Positions 17,988 through 26,478 of a DNA stretch of 64,000 nt are shown in pieces. Origin of the DNA: an uncultured Flavobacteriaceae bacterium (GTDB lineage Bacteria; Bacteroidota; Bacteroidia; Flavobacteriales; Flavobacteriaceae); contig CANLWN010000004.1 of NCBI GenBank assembly GCA_947494825.1, positions 532,005-596,004 on the forward strand. The letters run 5' to 3'. Made by a program: the position numbers and the translations under genes. Every line of letters starts with the position of its first letter. Within the stretch, counting starts at the first letter, position 1. The notes under the pieces are model-generated. The model searched no databases, was not told where the DNA came from, and saw only the letters and a list, made by a program, of their open reading frames with translations.

Positions 17988-19514
17988 TTAAAAGCTGTAG
18001 GTTCCCAAGGGTGCTGTTTTGGGCCTGGTTTCTGTCCTTCCCGATTTTGAAACAGCAGAGATATAATATTCAACCCTATGTTCGGTTGTGTCGGCGGGAA
18101 TTTCTGCAAAAAAATGATCGGAATCCGTTTGTTGCTCCAAGGGCACTACGTTCCACGCTTTGGAACCCTGCAACCGCCAGAAAAGTTGGGCCTTTCCTTT
18201 TTCGAGGCCTTTTTGGCTATAATCGATTATAGTGGCATGGACCTGTTGCATGTCGTTTTTGGCGTCCTTGGCGTCAATTTTTTTTAGGCTCATAAAGAGC
18301 ATTTCGGGGTCCCATATGGCTCGGACCCTACAATGTAGGGCATCGCCCTGGTTCCATCCATAGGTCTTGTAGTGCGCTTTCATTTCGGGGGTGGTAATGG
18401 GCTCCTCCAAAAGGGGAAATGCAAACCCTTTGATTGCATAACCCGGCATCACCTCCGACCAGCGCTTTAGGGCCAAGCTATCCTGTGCGATATCGAACAA
18501 CGGAACATAGACCGTTTTGTTGACAATAAGCGAATTGGTGTAGGCCGCCAGCCGTTCTCCCCGGTACCTGTCCGTCTTGATCCTCAAGATGGTATAGGGC
18601 CTTCCATAGGCCGATTTGAGTCGCGACAGCTCATCGGTTACAATGTTCTCATAGATATCGTGGAGTTCGTGATCGGATGGGGGCTCAGCGACCAAGAGGG
18701 TCTCCTCGTCCAACAATTTCATAAAACAATCGATATGTTGGATACCGTATTTTTCAAAATTGGAGATGATATGGTATTGGGTTATGCCCAACAGCGCTTT
18801 GTTCAGTTGGCGAAGGCGTTTCTCGGAAATACCATCGTATCGGTTTTCGTTGGCAATGACGCAGGTAGAAAAGGCGGTTCCCAAACCATCGGACAGTACG
18901 TTTCCACCGGTATTGATAAAGGGGAGTTCAAGAATTTCCATACCCAGTTGCTCCCCCATAGGTCCGGTTGCCTTGTCATCAATTTCAGTAAGGTTCACTT
19001 TTTCCCCATTTTCCAAACGCCGCTTTCTTTCCGGGGTCATGTTCAAAAATCGCAACGAATCATTACAAGCCCTATCGGTAAACGGCGTGGCGTAGGGGTA
19101 TTTGCCATCCCCGAGCTTCATTTGCTTCTTGGGAGTAAACACCGCACTGGGGCCCCAATCCCGAACCCACCATGCATCGGTGCCCTGGGGTGCATGCACA
19201 AAGGTAACACGCTGCATGTCCATGCCCCATCTTTTATACCATTCCGTGGCCTGCCGTTCTGCTGTTTCATCGACCACCAAGGTATACAGATGCCCATCTT
19301 TGGCCAGCTCAACGGCCAGTTTATTGGGAATACTGAGCGGCCATACGACCATGGTACCCAAGGCCGGCTCCCATTCTGCCGCCACTCTGTTGTGGTTGGC
19401 TTGGGTGTAATAATTGGGCTCCAAGGTCGGCAACACTTTCTTGGGTGTCCCGGAGCAGGAACATAACCAAAAAACGACGAGGACGGTTATTGTTTTTAAG
19501 CGGTTCATCGGCAT
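17988..19514 (-). CDS. Peptidylarginine deiminase-like lipoprotein (PPAD/agmatine deiminase family)
   Basis: 508 residues with a lipoprotein-type signal (WLCSC, Cys18 or Cys20). The guanidino-modifying fold shows all expected catalytic residues: Asp119 (WWVRDWGP), His260 and Asp262 (QHIDCF), Asn327 (AYTNSLIV) and nucleophile Cys395 (GDALHC), with the TGGN motif at 202-205. The order and the H-x-D spacing match Porphyromonas gingivalis PPAD. A C-terminal Ig-like segment (about 420-508) is also PPAD-like. It should turn arginine residues or free agmatine into citrulline-type products and ammonia. There is no obvious type IX C-terminal signal, so it is probably membrane-anchored. Confidence 0.85.
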   Translation of the reverse strand: MPMNRLKTITVLVVFWLCSCSGTPKKVLPTLEPNYYTQANHNRVAAEWEPALGTMVVWPLSIPNKLAVELAKDGHLYTLVVDETAERQATEWYKRWGMDMQRVTFVHAPQGTDAWWVRDWGPSAVFTPKKQMKLGDGKYPYATPFTDRACNDSLRFLNMTPERKRRLENGEKVNLTEIDDKATGPMGEQLGMEILELPFINTGGNVLSDGLGTAFSTCVIANENRYDGISEKRLRQLNKALLGITQYHIISNFEKYGIQHIDCFMKLLDEETLLVAEPPSDHELHDIYENIVTDELSRLKSAYGRPYTILRIKTDRYRGERLAAYTNSLIVNKTVYVPLFDIAQDSLALKRWSEVMPGYAIKGFAFPLLEEPITTPEMKAHYKTYGWNQGDALHCRVRAIWDPEMLFMSLKKIDAKDAKNDMQQVHATIIDYSQKGLEKGKAQLFWRLQGSKAWNVVPLEQQTDSDHFFAEIPADTTEHRVEYYISAVSKSGRTETRPKTAPLGTYSF

Positions 19515-19577
19515 AAAGATATACGTTTATATGGCAATCAGGGATTTAATCGCTGGACCCATATCCTGCTAAAAGCC

Positions 19578-20405
19578 TCAATTTTTGTCGGTCGAGTTTT
19601 CTTCCTTGTCCGGATCTAAAAATGCCAGTGTTGTTCCAATAAAGTCGGACCTGTTGGTGTCGTTTATTGGAATGTGCCCCTGGTCGGGGAGCACCCATAA
19701 ACTTGAGTGGGGCAGGTGGGCATGCAGGGCAAATGCTGCCTGCACGCCTAATATTTCATCCCTATCACCTGAAACGACAAGGGTTTTGGCTTGAATGGCC
19801 CTAAGCGATTCATCGCTAAGCCTAATCTCATAATTCAGTTCGGGGTTGAACAGGGCCCTGATCTGTGGGTCACCATGGACGTGGGTTTTCTTCAACTGTT
19901 CAATGAACTGTGCAGGGAGGTCATCGAAATTAAATTTGTCGTCGAGCGTGTTATTGTCTTTTCCGCTATAATTGTGAGCGGCTCCAATGAGTACCATGGC
20001 CTCTATCCGGTTCGGGTGCAAGCTTGCAAGTTGTAGCAACGTAATTCCTCCAAAACTCAGGCCAATGGCCTTAACCTTCTTTAAGCTTAGATGATCTAGC
20101 AATGCTATAAGGTCGTCAGCGGTTTTTTTAATTGAAAAATCCTTAGCAAGGGGTGTGCTTCTACCGTGCCCCCTGAGGTCAACGGCATATACCTCAAAGG
20201 TCTTGGCGTAATCCGGGATGTAGGCGGACCAAAACTGGGAAGATTGGGTCCACCCGTGAAGCAGCAACAACGGTTTCCCTTCTCCATATACTTCGTAGTA
20301 CAGGTCTATATTGTTTACCCGAACGGTATCGGTTTTCTTCGGAAGCTGTCCATAGCTCTGCTCGGCCAAGAAGATTATTAGGAACAAGGATAGGATGGTC
20401 TTCAT
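19578..20405 (-). CDS. Secreted alpha/beta hydrolase
   Basis: About 275 residues from the ATG at 20405, which places a clean signal peptide (MKTILSLFLIIFLAEQSYGQ) first; an upstream frame to 20456 would overlap the next gene. Alpha/beta-hydrolase features: LLLLHGWTQSSQFW oxyanion strand, nucleophile Ser118 in GLSFGG, VDLRGHGRS, acid Asp in VVSGDRDEI and His in PDQGHIP. Substrate unknown; lipase, esterase or lactonase are all possible. 38 nt downstream of the serine-hydrolase stop, same strand. Confidence 0.85.
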   Translation of the reverse strand: MKTILSLFLIIFLAEQSYGQLPKKTDTVRVNNIDLYYEVYGEGKPLLLLHGWTQSSQFWSAYIPDYAKTFEVYAVDLRGHGRSTPLAKDFSIKKTADDLIALLDHLSLKKVKAIGLSFGGITLLQLASLHPNRIEAMVLIGAAHNYSGKDNNTLDDKFNFDDLPAQFIEQLKKTHVHGDPQIRALFNPELNYEIRLSDESLRAIQAKTLVVSGDRDEILGVQAAFALHAHLPHSSLWVLPDQGHIPINDTNRSDFIGTTLAFLDPDKEENSTDKN

Positions 20406-20442
20406 TATTCTGTTTTTAGCTATGCACGGCGGCAAAGGGTTG

Positions 20443-21549
20443 CTAGGATTTTTCAATCCAATGGTATATTTTTCGACTTACTTCAACCGCACCCCGATCA
20501 TAATTGGACATGACCACCACGACGTATCCACTGCCCAGAAAAATATCGAGATTTGAACTCAGGCCGGGAAATCCGCCGCCGTGACCCACTACTTTTCCCG
20601 CCCCGCTTTTTTTGACCTGGAAACCGTAACCGTAGCGCGATTTTGTATAATCTCTCCAAAGGAGGTCCAGCGAAGATTTTGAAACCAGTTTTTCGCTTGT
20701 TAGGGCATTCGCAAACCGTTGCAAATCCCTGACTGTTGAAAACCCGCCCCCAGCTGGCCCACCCTTGATGACGTGTTTGTAAAGATTGTTTTCCCACCCT
20801 AAGACCTTGTCCGATGAGGAAATATAGCCAATGGCGAGGTTTTCTACCGGCCGGTCCATTTCGTAGGCATCCGAATTGACCATTCCAGCAGGGATGTATA
20901 TGTTTTGACGGATGTATTCAAAATAGTCCTGGCCTGTGGCTTTTTCTATGACCACCCCCAAAAGTAACATCCCGGTATTGCTGTATTGGAATTTTTCTCC
21001 CGGTTCAAAAGCTAGGGTGTCGCCCCGAACCAGGGGTTTAAAGTCGTTTACGCTTCTGTACAGCTCACGGGAAGCATTCCAATAGGTACTGTTGAAATAA
21101 CTTCCCAGACCACTGGTATGCGTAAGGAGGTGGTGCACGGTGACCTTATGGGTAATTTCCTTGGGCAACCAGCTCTCGTCCACATAATTACCAATGGGAT
21201 CGCTGAGTTGAACAAGCCCTTTTTCCACAAGTTGCATGATGGCGGTGGCCGTAAACATTTTGTTCATGGAGCCCAGATTGAACTTGGTATCCAAGTTGTT
21301 GGCGACATGGAATCTTTTGGAAGCTTCCCCACAGGCCTTCTCGTACAACACCTGATCACCTTTGGCGATCAGGACCGTTCCAGAAAAGTCATCGGTTTCG
21401 CACAGCCCATCCATGTATTCCTGAACCTTGCCAATAAGATCGGATGGGGAAAGTTCGACGCGGGCCGAGCTTCGCTCCGCTATTGGAAAGGTATCGTTCC
21501 TGCAGCAAAGGATCGAACCGATATAGAATAAAAAAATCAAGTTTTTCAT
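20443..21549 (-). CDS. Class C beta-lactamase-fold serine hydrolase, lipoprotein
   Basis: About 368 residues from the ATG at 21549; the signal ends IGSILCC, a lipoprotein-like Cys. The penicillin-binding fold is shown by Ser94-x-x-Lys97 (GSMNK), YSNTG for the Tyr-x-Asn motif and the HGGGFPG motif near the C-terminus replacing the usual KTG. Members include D-aminopeptidases, esterases and beta-lactamases, so activity is open. The segment encoding its first 25 residues and the DNA beyond it is copied at 25398-25707. A second paralogue lies at 24144-25193. Confidence 0.88.
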   Translation of the reverse strand: MKNLIFLFYIGSILCCRNDTFPIAERSSARVELSPSDLIGKVQEYMDGLCETDDFSGTVLIAKGDQVLYEKACGEASKRFHVANNLDTKFNLGSMNKMFTATAIMQLVEKGLVQLSDPIGNYVDESWLPKEITHKVTVHHLLTHTSGLGSYFNSTYWNASRELYRSVNDFKPLVRGDTLAFEPGEKFQYSNTGMLLLGVVIEKATGQDYFEYIRQNIYIPAGMVNSDAYEMDRPVENLAIGYISSSDKVLGWENNLYKHVIKGGPAGGGFSTVRDLQRFANALTSEKLVSKSSLDLLWRDYTKSRYGYGFQVKKSGAGKVVGHGGGFPGLSSNLDIFLGSGYVVVVMSNYDRGAVEVSRKIYHWIEKS

Positions 21550-21628
21550 AAACACATCACGTATTTGGTGAATCAACGATTATCACAACAGTTTCCCAGG
21601 GCAGTAGTTGCCACATTCCAACGATGCA

Positions 21629-22477
21629 TCATCCCCCCATAAAGACCAAGGGCATATCGAGCATCGCGTGGAGCAATACTGCAGCGAGAATGGAGCCGTC
21701 CTTTTCCCTGATATACCCCAAGGTGAGTCCAATGACCAAGGTAAACAATGCCCATGGCCATGCTGGTGGAACTACGACCAAGGCGTGCATCAGCCCAAAC
21801 AGCAGTGCCGAAAGCAACATTCCCCAGCCAAACTTGACATTCCCGATATGAAAGGGTTTGCCAAAATAGCTGTTGAAGGAAGATTGTATATACCCCCTAA
21901 ACAACAGCTCCTCACCAAGGCCAACGATAAATATATAATACAGAATCTTCGAAGCCTTGGGAATGTATTCATAGGTAAAATACGCAAAAATTACCGTCGC
22001 CAGACTGAAAAGGACAAATACGATGGTTCCTTTATTGGGCAGGGCAATGCTATTTCGGGTAGGGAGACTTTTGACCACCTTCGTAACAAAGTAGAACACT
22101 AGGAGATAGACTGCACCCAGGGTTATAGCGCCGGGCCAATCTGCAAATCCCCATCCGAGAAGACCAATTAACCAAAAAGTCATGCCCGCCGGGCCACCAA
22201 CGGCATAGGCCCACAAGGAAAGTTTAAAGGAGGTCCAAAACTTGGGGAAGTAGATTCCAAAATCACTTTTGTTCTTATATAAAAGATGGATCAGTACCAG
22301 CGGAAATACAATCGTCATGACAACTTTTACAAAATAACGCAGCACCACGCCGTCCTTTTCGGAAAATTCGTAGGGAATGTTTTTTACGTTTAAAAAAACG
22401 AGAATGATGATACCCCATGCGATTACGGGAAGCACTACATTCTTGCCTATATGCCTTTTTGTATTTGGGTTGTCCAT
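21629..22477 (-). CDS. CPBP family intramembrane metalloprotease
   Basis: A 282-residue protein with about eight membrane helices. The CPBP (type II CAAX protease-like) motifs are in order: E189-E190-L-L-F-R194 (GLGEELLFRGYIQ), FGLMHA with His231 and LLHAMLD with His270. These are the expected catalytic Glu pair and metal-binding His residues. Bacterial members process membrane proteins or act in bacteriocin self-protection. The C-terminal and N-terminal parts of this gene are joined in a decayed copy at 25507-25707. Its start sits just next to a methyltransferase fragment (22483-22641). Confidence 0.88.
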   Translation of the reverse strand: MDNPNTKRHIGKNVVLPVIAWGIIILVFLNVKNIPYEFSEKDGVVLRYFVKVVMTIVFPLVLIHLLYKNKSDFGIYFPKFWTSFKLSLWAYAVGGPAGMTFWLIGLLGWGFADWPGAITLGAVYLLVFYFVTKVVKSLPTRNSIALPNKGTIVFVLFSLATVIFAYFTYEYIPKASKILYYIFIVGLGEELLFRGYIQSSFNSYFGKPFHIGNVKFGWGMLLSALLFGLMHALVVVPPAWPWALFTLVIGLTLGYIREKDGSILAAVLLHAMLDMPLVFMGG

Positions 22478-22482
22478 TCGGT

Positions 22483-22641
22483 GGCTTTTTTTTTGTTGGA
22501 AATGAGGTAGCAGATGAACGCGCTAAGGATGCCGTTTGCAGCATTGCTTTTGAGCGCTATACGCTCCATCGTGTTGGATTTGGTCTTTAGGGGCATATCA
22601 TATTTCCTAGCCTTGTTTTGAAGCCGCATATATATAATCAC
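22483..22641 (-). pseudogene. Fragment of a SAM methyltransferase gene
   Basis: A short open stretch encodes RLQNKARKYDMPLKTKSNTM and ERIALKSNAANGILSAF..SNKKKA. This aligns without gaps to the middle of the methyltransferase at 29178-29825 (RRLQNKAEKYNIDLEIKPNM, AERIDLESNSVEAVISTL..ADNKKA), at roughly half identity. The resemblance stops at the CPBP start codon. It has no start region, no SAM-binding glycine motif and no C-terminus, so it is a relic of a lost relative. Confidence 0.7.
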
Positions 22642-22906
22642 CTAGTCCCATGGCAACAAAAAAGATCCGTGCCATTTCCTCGAATAGTTTCACTTCCTAT
22701 TTCCCTTTTTTAACTTCTGCACATGTAATTGGTTATCATTGATTTCTCGCCTAGTGCCCCTGACCAAAACGATATCGTATCAAGGGCACTAGCCTTTTAA
22801 TTTTAATGTAAAAACGAATCCCTCCTAGGGTTTTCCCAAGCTTTTTAGTACTGGTACAATGATACGGTTAATCTATTTTAGACACCGACTTTAAAATAAT
22901 AAATTC
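22642..22906. other. 265-bp intergenic gap with a nested palindrome
   Basis: No gene is supported here. It contains an AT-rich stretch before the metzincin start (22907) and the perfect inverted repeat recorded at 22751-22792. No consensus Bacteroidota promoter could be picked with confidence. Confidence 0.6.
22751..22792 (+). repeat. Orphan inverted repeat with nested palindrome
   Basis: Arms CTAGTGCCCCTGA (22751-22763) and TCAAGGGCACTAG (22780-22792) pair over 13 bp with one mismatch. The loop itself contains the 10-bp perfect palindrome ACGATATCGT (22769-22778). CCTTTTAATTTT follows, terminator-like on the plus strand, but no plus-strand gene ends upstream. It may be a remnant terminator or a binding site for the downstream gene. 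Confidence 0.6.
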
Positions 22907-24100
22907 ATGATGAAGTGGAACAAACAAGGTTTACAGAGATTCTATTTATTGGCTCTCCTGGTTTTCGCCAACAGTTGCCAAAAGGGACAAATTACAGAGC
23001 AGGGGTTCACGGGGAATACACAATCCGATTATTCCAATATAATATTAAACTTGAACAAGGATGATCTGTCCCAATTGGATTTTGAAGAAATAATCGGGAA
23101 ATATGAAAATGTCAAAGTTGTATTAAACGATACCCTGAGTTTCAATTTCGATGGCCTGAGCGCTGATGTCGTAGATGACCCCAATGCAGACGTGGATTAT
23201 ACCACAACGGATGGCAAAGGGAGTATTGTCATGGACTCAGGACAGCAGATCTATTTTTTATGGGACGACCCAGAGCAGGGAGGCAAATATTATGGTTCAA
23301 TACATACCAAGAAAGAAACCGCCCAGGCGGAATCCAAGTATGTAAGGGACTTTACTGGCAAGGGAAGTGCGATCAGAAAGCTAATGGATTGCGGGCCTTA
23401 TGCCGTAATAGAGCATATCCAACGCAATAGGAACATGGAGGATTCGAACCGGTCGGGCGTTTCACCCGCTTGTAATGAGGTTACCATGCCTTCCTTAGGG
23501 CTAAAACAATTAGAGCAGAAAGCCTTCAGCAATAAACAACGCAGAAAAATCAGAGTTCGGGTATACACGTACAAAAAGGCACTGAATGACAGAGACATAA
23601 ATTACAACATGATTTATACTAGAAAGGCTTTGAGAACCGTTTCAAAGCACGCAATGAAACATATTTCTACCTACTTCAATGCTTCCAAGTTTGGAAGAAA
23701 GATTATCTATGGGGATTTTGATAAATCAATCGAGGGCCAATTTTTATGGGATTGGTTCCATTACGCCTGGTACGAACTTAGTGCGTATAGAAAGCCTACA
23801 GAACTCCAATTGCTTTTGACGGATTTCTCTTTACCGGGTAAAGCCGGACAAGCTATTCTCGGGGACAATTTTGCCTGGGCCAATTCGTCTTATTCCGACC
23901 TTGAAGCGCCTGCCCATGAAGTGGGTCATATGTTTGGCGCCGTACATACGGGTACCTATTATGTATTCCCTTTTTGTAGAAGGGATGTCATGAATCCTGG
24001 GTACTGGAGACATTTTTGCTTGTTAGACACTAAATTTAGGGAAGGAAACATAAAGAAGATCAAGAAACGAGTGAAAGAAACCATTGGCGTTGAGCTCTAA
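22907..24100 (+). CDS. Metzincin zinc metalloprotease, lipoprotein
   Basis: 397 residues. The lipoprotein signal ends LLVFANS-C. A catalytic zinc motif of the metzincin type is at 337-347: H-E-V-G-H-M-F-G-A-V-H, with His337, His341, His347 as ligands and Glu338 as base, and a Met-turn candidate at Met362 (DVMNPGYW), the right distance downstream. Two Cys (FCRRDV, HFCLL) flank it. The 150-residue N-terminal part is acidic and Asp-rich and matches nothing I know. Should act as a surface or periplasmic endopeptidase. Isolated on the plus strand between two serine-hydrolase genes on the minus strand. Confidence 0.82.
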   Translation: MMKWNKQGLQRFYLLALLVFANSCQKGQITEQGFTGNTQSDYSNIILNLNKDDLSQLDFEEIIGKYENVKVVLNDTLSFNFDGLSADVVDDPNADVDYTTTDGKGSIVMDSGQQIYFLWDDPEQGGKYYGSIHTKKETAQAESKYVRDFTGKGSAIRKLMDCGPYAVIEHIQRNRNMEDSNRSGVSPACNEVTMPSLGLKQLEQKAFSNKQRRKIRVRVYTYKKALNDRDINYNMIYTRKALRTVSKHAMKHISTYFNASKFGRKIIYGDFDKSIEGQFLWDWFHYAWYELSAYRKPTELQLLLTDFSLPGKAGQAILGDNFAWANSSYSDLEAPAHEVGHMFGAVHTGTYYVFPFCRRDVMNPGYWRHFCLLDTKFREGNIKKIKKRVKETIGVEL

Positions 24101-24143
24101 ACCGTCAACGGCTAGCTTTGCGACCTACATGCATCCATTGACC

Positions 24144-25193
24144 TTAACGGTCCAGGGTCATTTGAACCAATTTTTCTTTGATCTCCCTTACCGGGGCACC
24201 CTGCACATTGCTCAGTACACAAACGAAAAGGTCTTCTTCGGGGATATAGCTCAGATACGAACCAAAACCAAAGATGTCGCCCATATGCTGAATCACTTTT
24301 TTGCCTTTGAATTCCTCAATATAAAAGCCATAGCCATAGCCGAATTCGCCCCCATCAAAAACTTTTTTCGCGGTTTTTTCACTGAGCAACTTTCCCGGAC
24401 TGTTAAGTGCGCGGTTGAGAATAAGAAGATCGTTGGCCGTGGCGTATTGTGAACCTGCTCCAATGGGAATGGACATGTCCATGTATTGCGCCCTAAGGAA
24501 TTTACCGTTTTTTACCTGATAGCCCCATGCCCTGTTTTCCAGAACCAGCCCGGTAGATGCATATCCCGAATCGCGCATTTCCAAGGGGCCGTAGATTGCC
24601 TTTCCCAAAAATTCGTCATAAGGCATACCAGTAGTATTTTCAATGATATAAGCAGCAATAAGATATCCAGAATTACCATATTCAAAACGGGTTCCCGGTT
24701 CAAAGTTCAAAGGGAGGTCTCGGATTCTCTTTAAGCTGTTTTCCAGGGTGGTGGGAAGGGTGATAGTTTGAAAAAACCCCTGGGTACGGATCAGGTCTAC
24801 AATGCCCGAGGTGTGGTTCAGCAATTGATGGATGGTAATGGGCTTCCATGCATTGGGACAATCCTGAAGGTAATTGCATATGGGATCGTCAAAACCCAGT
24901 TTTCCCTGATCTGCCAAAATGGCAATAGCCAGGGCGGTGTGCGATTTTGTGATCGACCCGATCAAGTATTTTGTTTCCGAACTGTTTTTGATGTTGTGCT
25001 CCCAACTGGCGTTTCCATAACTTTCCGAAAAGATTACGGTGTCCCCTTTGGCCACTAAAACGGTACCCATAAAGGTGGTTGGATCCAACCCCTCGAGGTA
25101 GGTGGAAATTTCCTGTTTTACGGTTGCATCTTGGGCGCACAAATGGCCGGATGCCAGGGATACCCAAAACAAGGCAAGCAATAGTTTGTTCAT
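24144..25193 (-). CDS. Class C beta-lactamase-fold serine hydrolase, secreted
   Basis: 349 residues with a signal peptide (MNKLLLALFWVSLASGHLCAQ). Motifs: Ser80-x-x-Lys83 (GSITK), Tyr-x-Asn in YGNSG, and a late HMGDIFGFGS region in place of KTG. It is a distant paralogue of the gene at 20443-21549 and shares its gene order with nothing obvious. Likely a periplasmic peptidase, esterase or D,D-peptidase-like enzyme. It ends convergent with the metzincin gene (43-nt gap). Confidence 0.87.
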   Translation of the reverse strand: MNKLLLALFWVSLASGHLCAQDATVKQEISTYLEGLDPTTFMGTVLVAKGDTVIFSESYGNASWEHNIKNSSETKYLIGSITKSHTALAIAILADQGKLGFDDPICNYLQDCPNAWKPITIHQLLNHTSGIVDLIRTQGFFQTITLPTTLENSLKRIRDLPLNFEPGTRFEYGNSGYLIAAYIIENTTGMPYDEFLGKAIYGPLEMRDSGYASTGLVLENRAWGYQVKNGKFLRAQYMDMSIPIGAGSQYATANDLLILNRALNSPGKLLSEKTAKKVFDGGEFGYGYGFYIEEFKGKKVIQHMGDIFGFGSYLSYIPEEDLFVCVLSNVQGAPVREIKEKLVQMTLDR

Positions 25194-25329
25194 GGTCTTA
25201 CCATTTTACGGTGATGGATGGTTGCTGTTATGACGATTTAAAACCCAAAGTGTTTCAAACCGATCCACCATAACAAGGTCTGGCGACCTACAGCCATCAT
25301 GTACTTGGATAAGCTACGGCGAATGTTTG
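25194..25329. other. Gap upstream of the serine hydrolase, no gene seen
   Basis: 136 bp with no supported gene. It separates the intact serine-hydrolase start from the chimeric block that follows. Confidence 0.5.
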
Positions 25330-25473
25330 TCACAAGCCCAGTAGGGGCAGGTGTTTTACCTTGTGATAGGTTAAACCGGCGGCAATGCACTTTTTAAGCT
25401 CCGCTATTGGAAGGGTATCGTTCCTGCAGCAAAGGATCGAACCGATATAGAATAAAAAAATCAAGTTTTTCAT
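25330..25473 (-). pseudogene. In-frame chimeric 47-codon ORF (serine-hydrolase N-terminus joined to DUF1801 C-terminus)
   Basis: ATG at 25473, stop at 25330, 47 codons uninterrupted. The first 25 residues (MKNLIFLFYIGSILCC, then RNDTLPIAE) match the start of the serine hydrolase at 21549; the last 22 (LKKCIAAGLTYHKVKHLPLL then GL) match the C-terminus of the DUF1801 protein at 31861-32280. The two sources join in the same frame at a Glu codon, near a partly shared stretch (DTFPIAE versus DTLPETE). In the DUF1801 part every difference from the intact gene is synonymous, so the donor may have been a related homologue under selection. Most likely a rearrangement relic, but it could be translated. 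Confidence 0.75.
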
Positions 25474-25707
25474 AAACACATCACGTATTTGGTGAATCAA
25501 CGATTATCGAAACAGTTTCCTAGGGCAGTAGTTGCCACATTCCAACGATGCATCACCCACCCATAAAGACCAAGGGCATATCGAGCATCGCGTGGAGCAA
25601 TACTGCAGCGAGAATGGAGCCGTCCTTTTCCCTGATATACCCCAAGCGATTATGGGAAGCACCACATCCTTGCCTATATGTCTTTTTGTATTTGGGTTGT
25701 CCATTCC
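25398..25707 (-). pseudogene. Deleted copy of the serine-hydrolase/CPBP junction
   Basis: 25398-25644 matches 21474-21720 without gaps; I count about six mismatches by eye. 25645-25707 then matches 22418-22480 (about five mismatches). The 697 bp between are missing, i.e. most of the CPBP gene. The ends of the deletion lie at an ATACCCCA present at both 21713-21720 and 22410-22417, one copy being kept. As 697 is not a multiple of three the fused reading frame (25507-25704) shifts after about residue 23, so no protease is made. Confidence 0.85.
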
Positions 25708-25846
25708 CTGTTTTTTGGCGCGTATACCACGAAGGTATATATTCGTTAACTACTATTGGCATATGGGATTATTGATTATATATGCCCAATGGGTACCATC
25801 GTTTTGTTTGAACTTTTAATCCGTTCTTTTCAGAAATACCTTGCTA

Positions 25847-26452
25847 TCAAGTGCCTTTGCTCCTGTTGTACCATTCCCTGGCCTTTGACCTACTACCACA
25901 GGTTTCCATACTACACCAGCGCCGCTTGCCATTTTTGGAACTGTCAAAAAAGAGCCAGCCACATTTTGGACATTCCCTTATTCGGTAATGCTTATCAGAT
26001 AAAAGAAGATTGTAGGCATCCCTAACAATGGGATAGGTAATGGTATGTAAATCCTGTGATTCAAGGTTCCAACCTTCAGTGAATTTCCCACGCTGCCGTT
26101 TAATTTTAAGCATGGAAAAGGATTTGGACACAAAGGTGTTGAAGGCATCCAGGTCACCAATTTCAACTTTTTTGTCATGGGAAATGGAATGGAACAAACG
26201 GTACAACACTTGGCGGAATTGGATCGCCTTAGCGAAAAAAGCTTCAGCATTTGCAGATTTTTGTAAAACCGTTTTTTCCAAAATCCTATGATCTTCAGTA
26301 GTCAAAATACCGGCTTGGAGCGACCATCTGATCAGGTCATCCGGGGTTTGCAAATAATCCCTTAGCGGTCTTTCAAACCTATCGTGGATGGTATTGACAT
26401 AATCCAAACAGAGCTTGCCTCCATCGAACCGAATTTTATCTGGCAGCGACAT
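25847..26452 (-). CDS. CGNR zinc-finger transcriptional regulator (ABATE domain)
   Basis: 201 residues. The N-terminal ABATE-type stress domain (GGKLCLDYVNTIHDR start, LQTPDDLIRWSLQAG) is followed by the C-terminal zinc finger: Cys161, Cys164, Cys180 and Cys185 (ECPKCGWLFFDSSKNGKRRWCSMETCGSRSKAREWY). The usual CGNR tetrad reads CGSR here (185-188). Such proteins bind DNA and respond to stress. It diverges from the EamA transporter gene with 79 bp between starts, so it most likely controls that gene and itself. Confidence 0.9.
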   Translation of the reverse strand: MSLPDKIRFDGGKLCLDYVNTIHDRFERPLRDYLQTPDDLIRWSLQAGILTTEDHRILEKTVLQKSANAEAFFAKAIQFRQVLYRLFHSISHDKKVEIGDLDAFNTFVSKSFSMLKIKRQRGKFTEGWNLESQDLHTITYPIVRDAYNLLLSDKHYRIRECPKCGWLFFDSSKNGKRRWCSMETCGSRSKAREWYNRSKGT

Positions 26453-26478
26453 TTTTACTATTTAAATTTGTTTTAATG

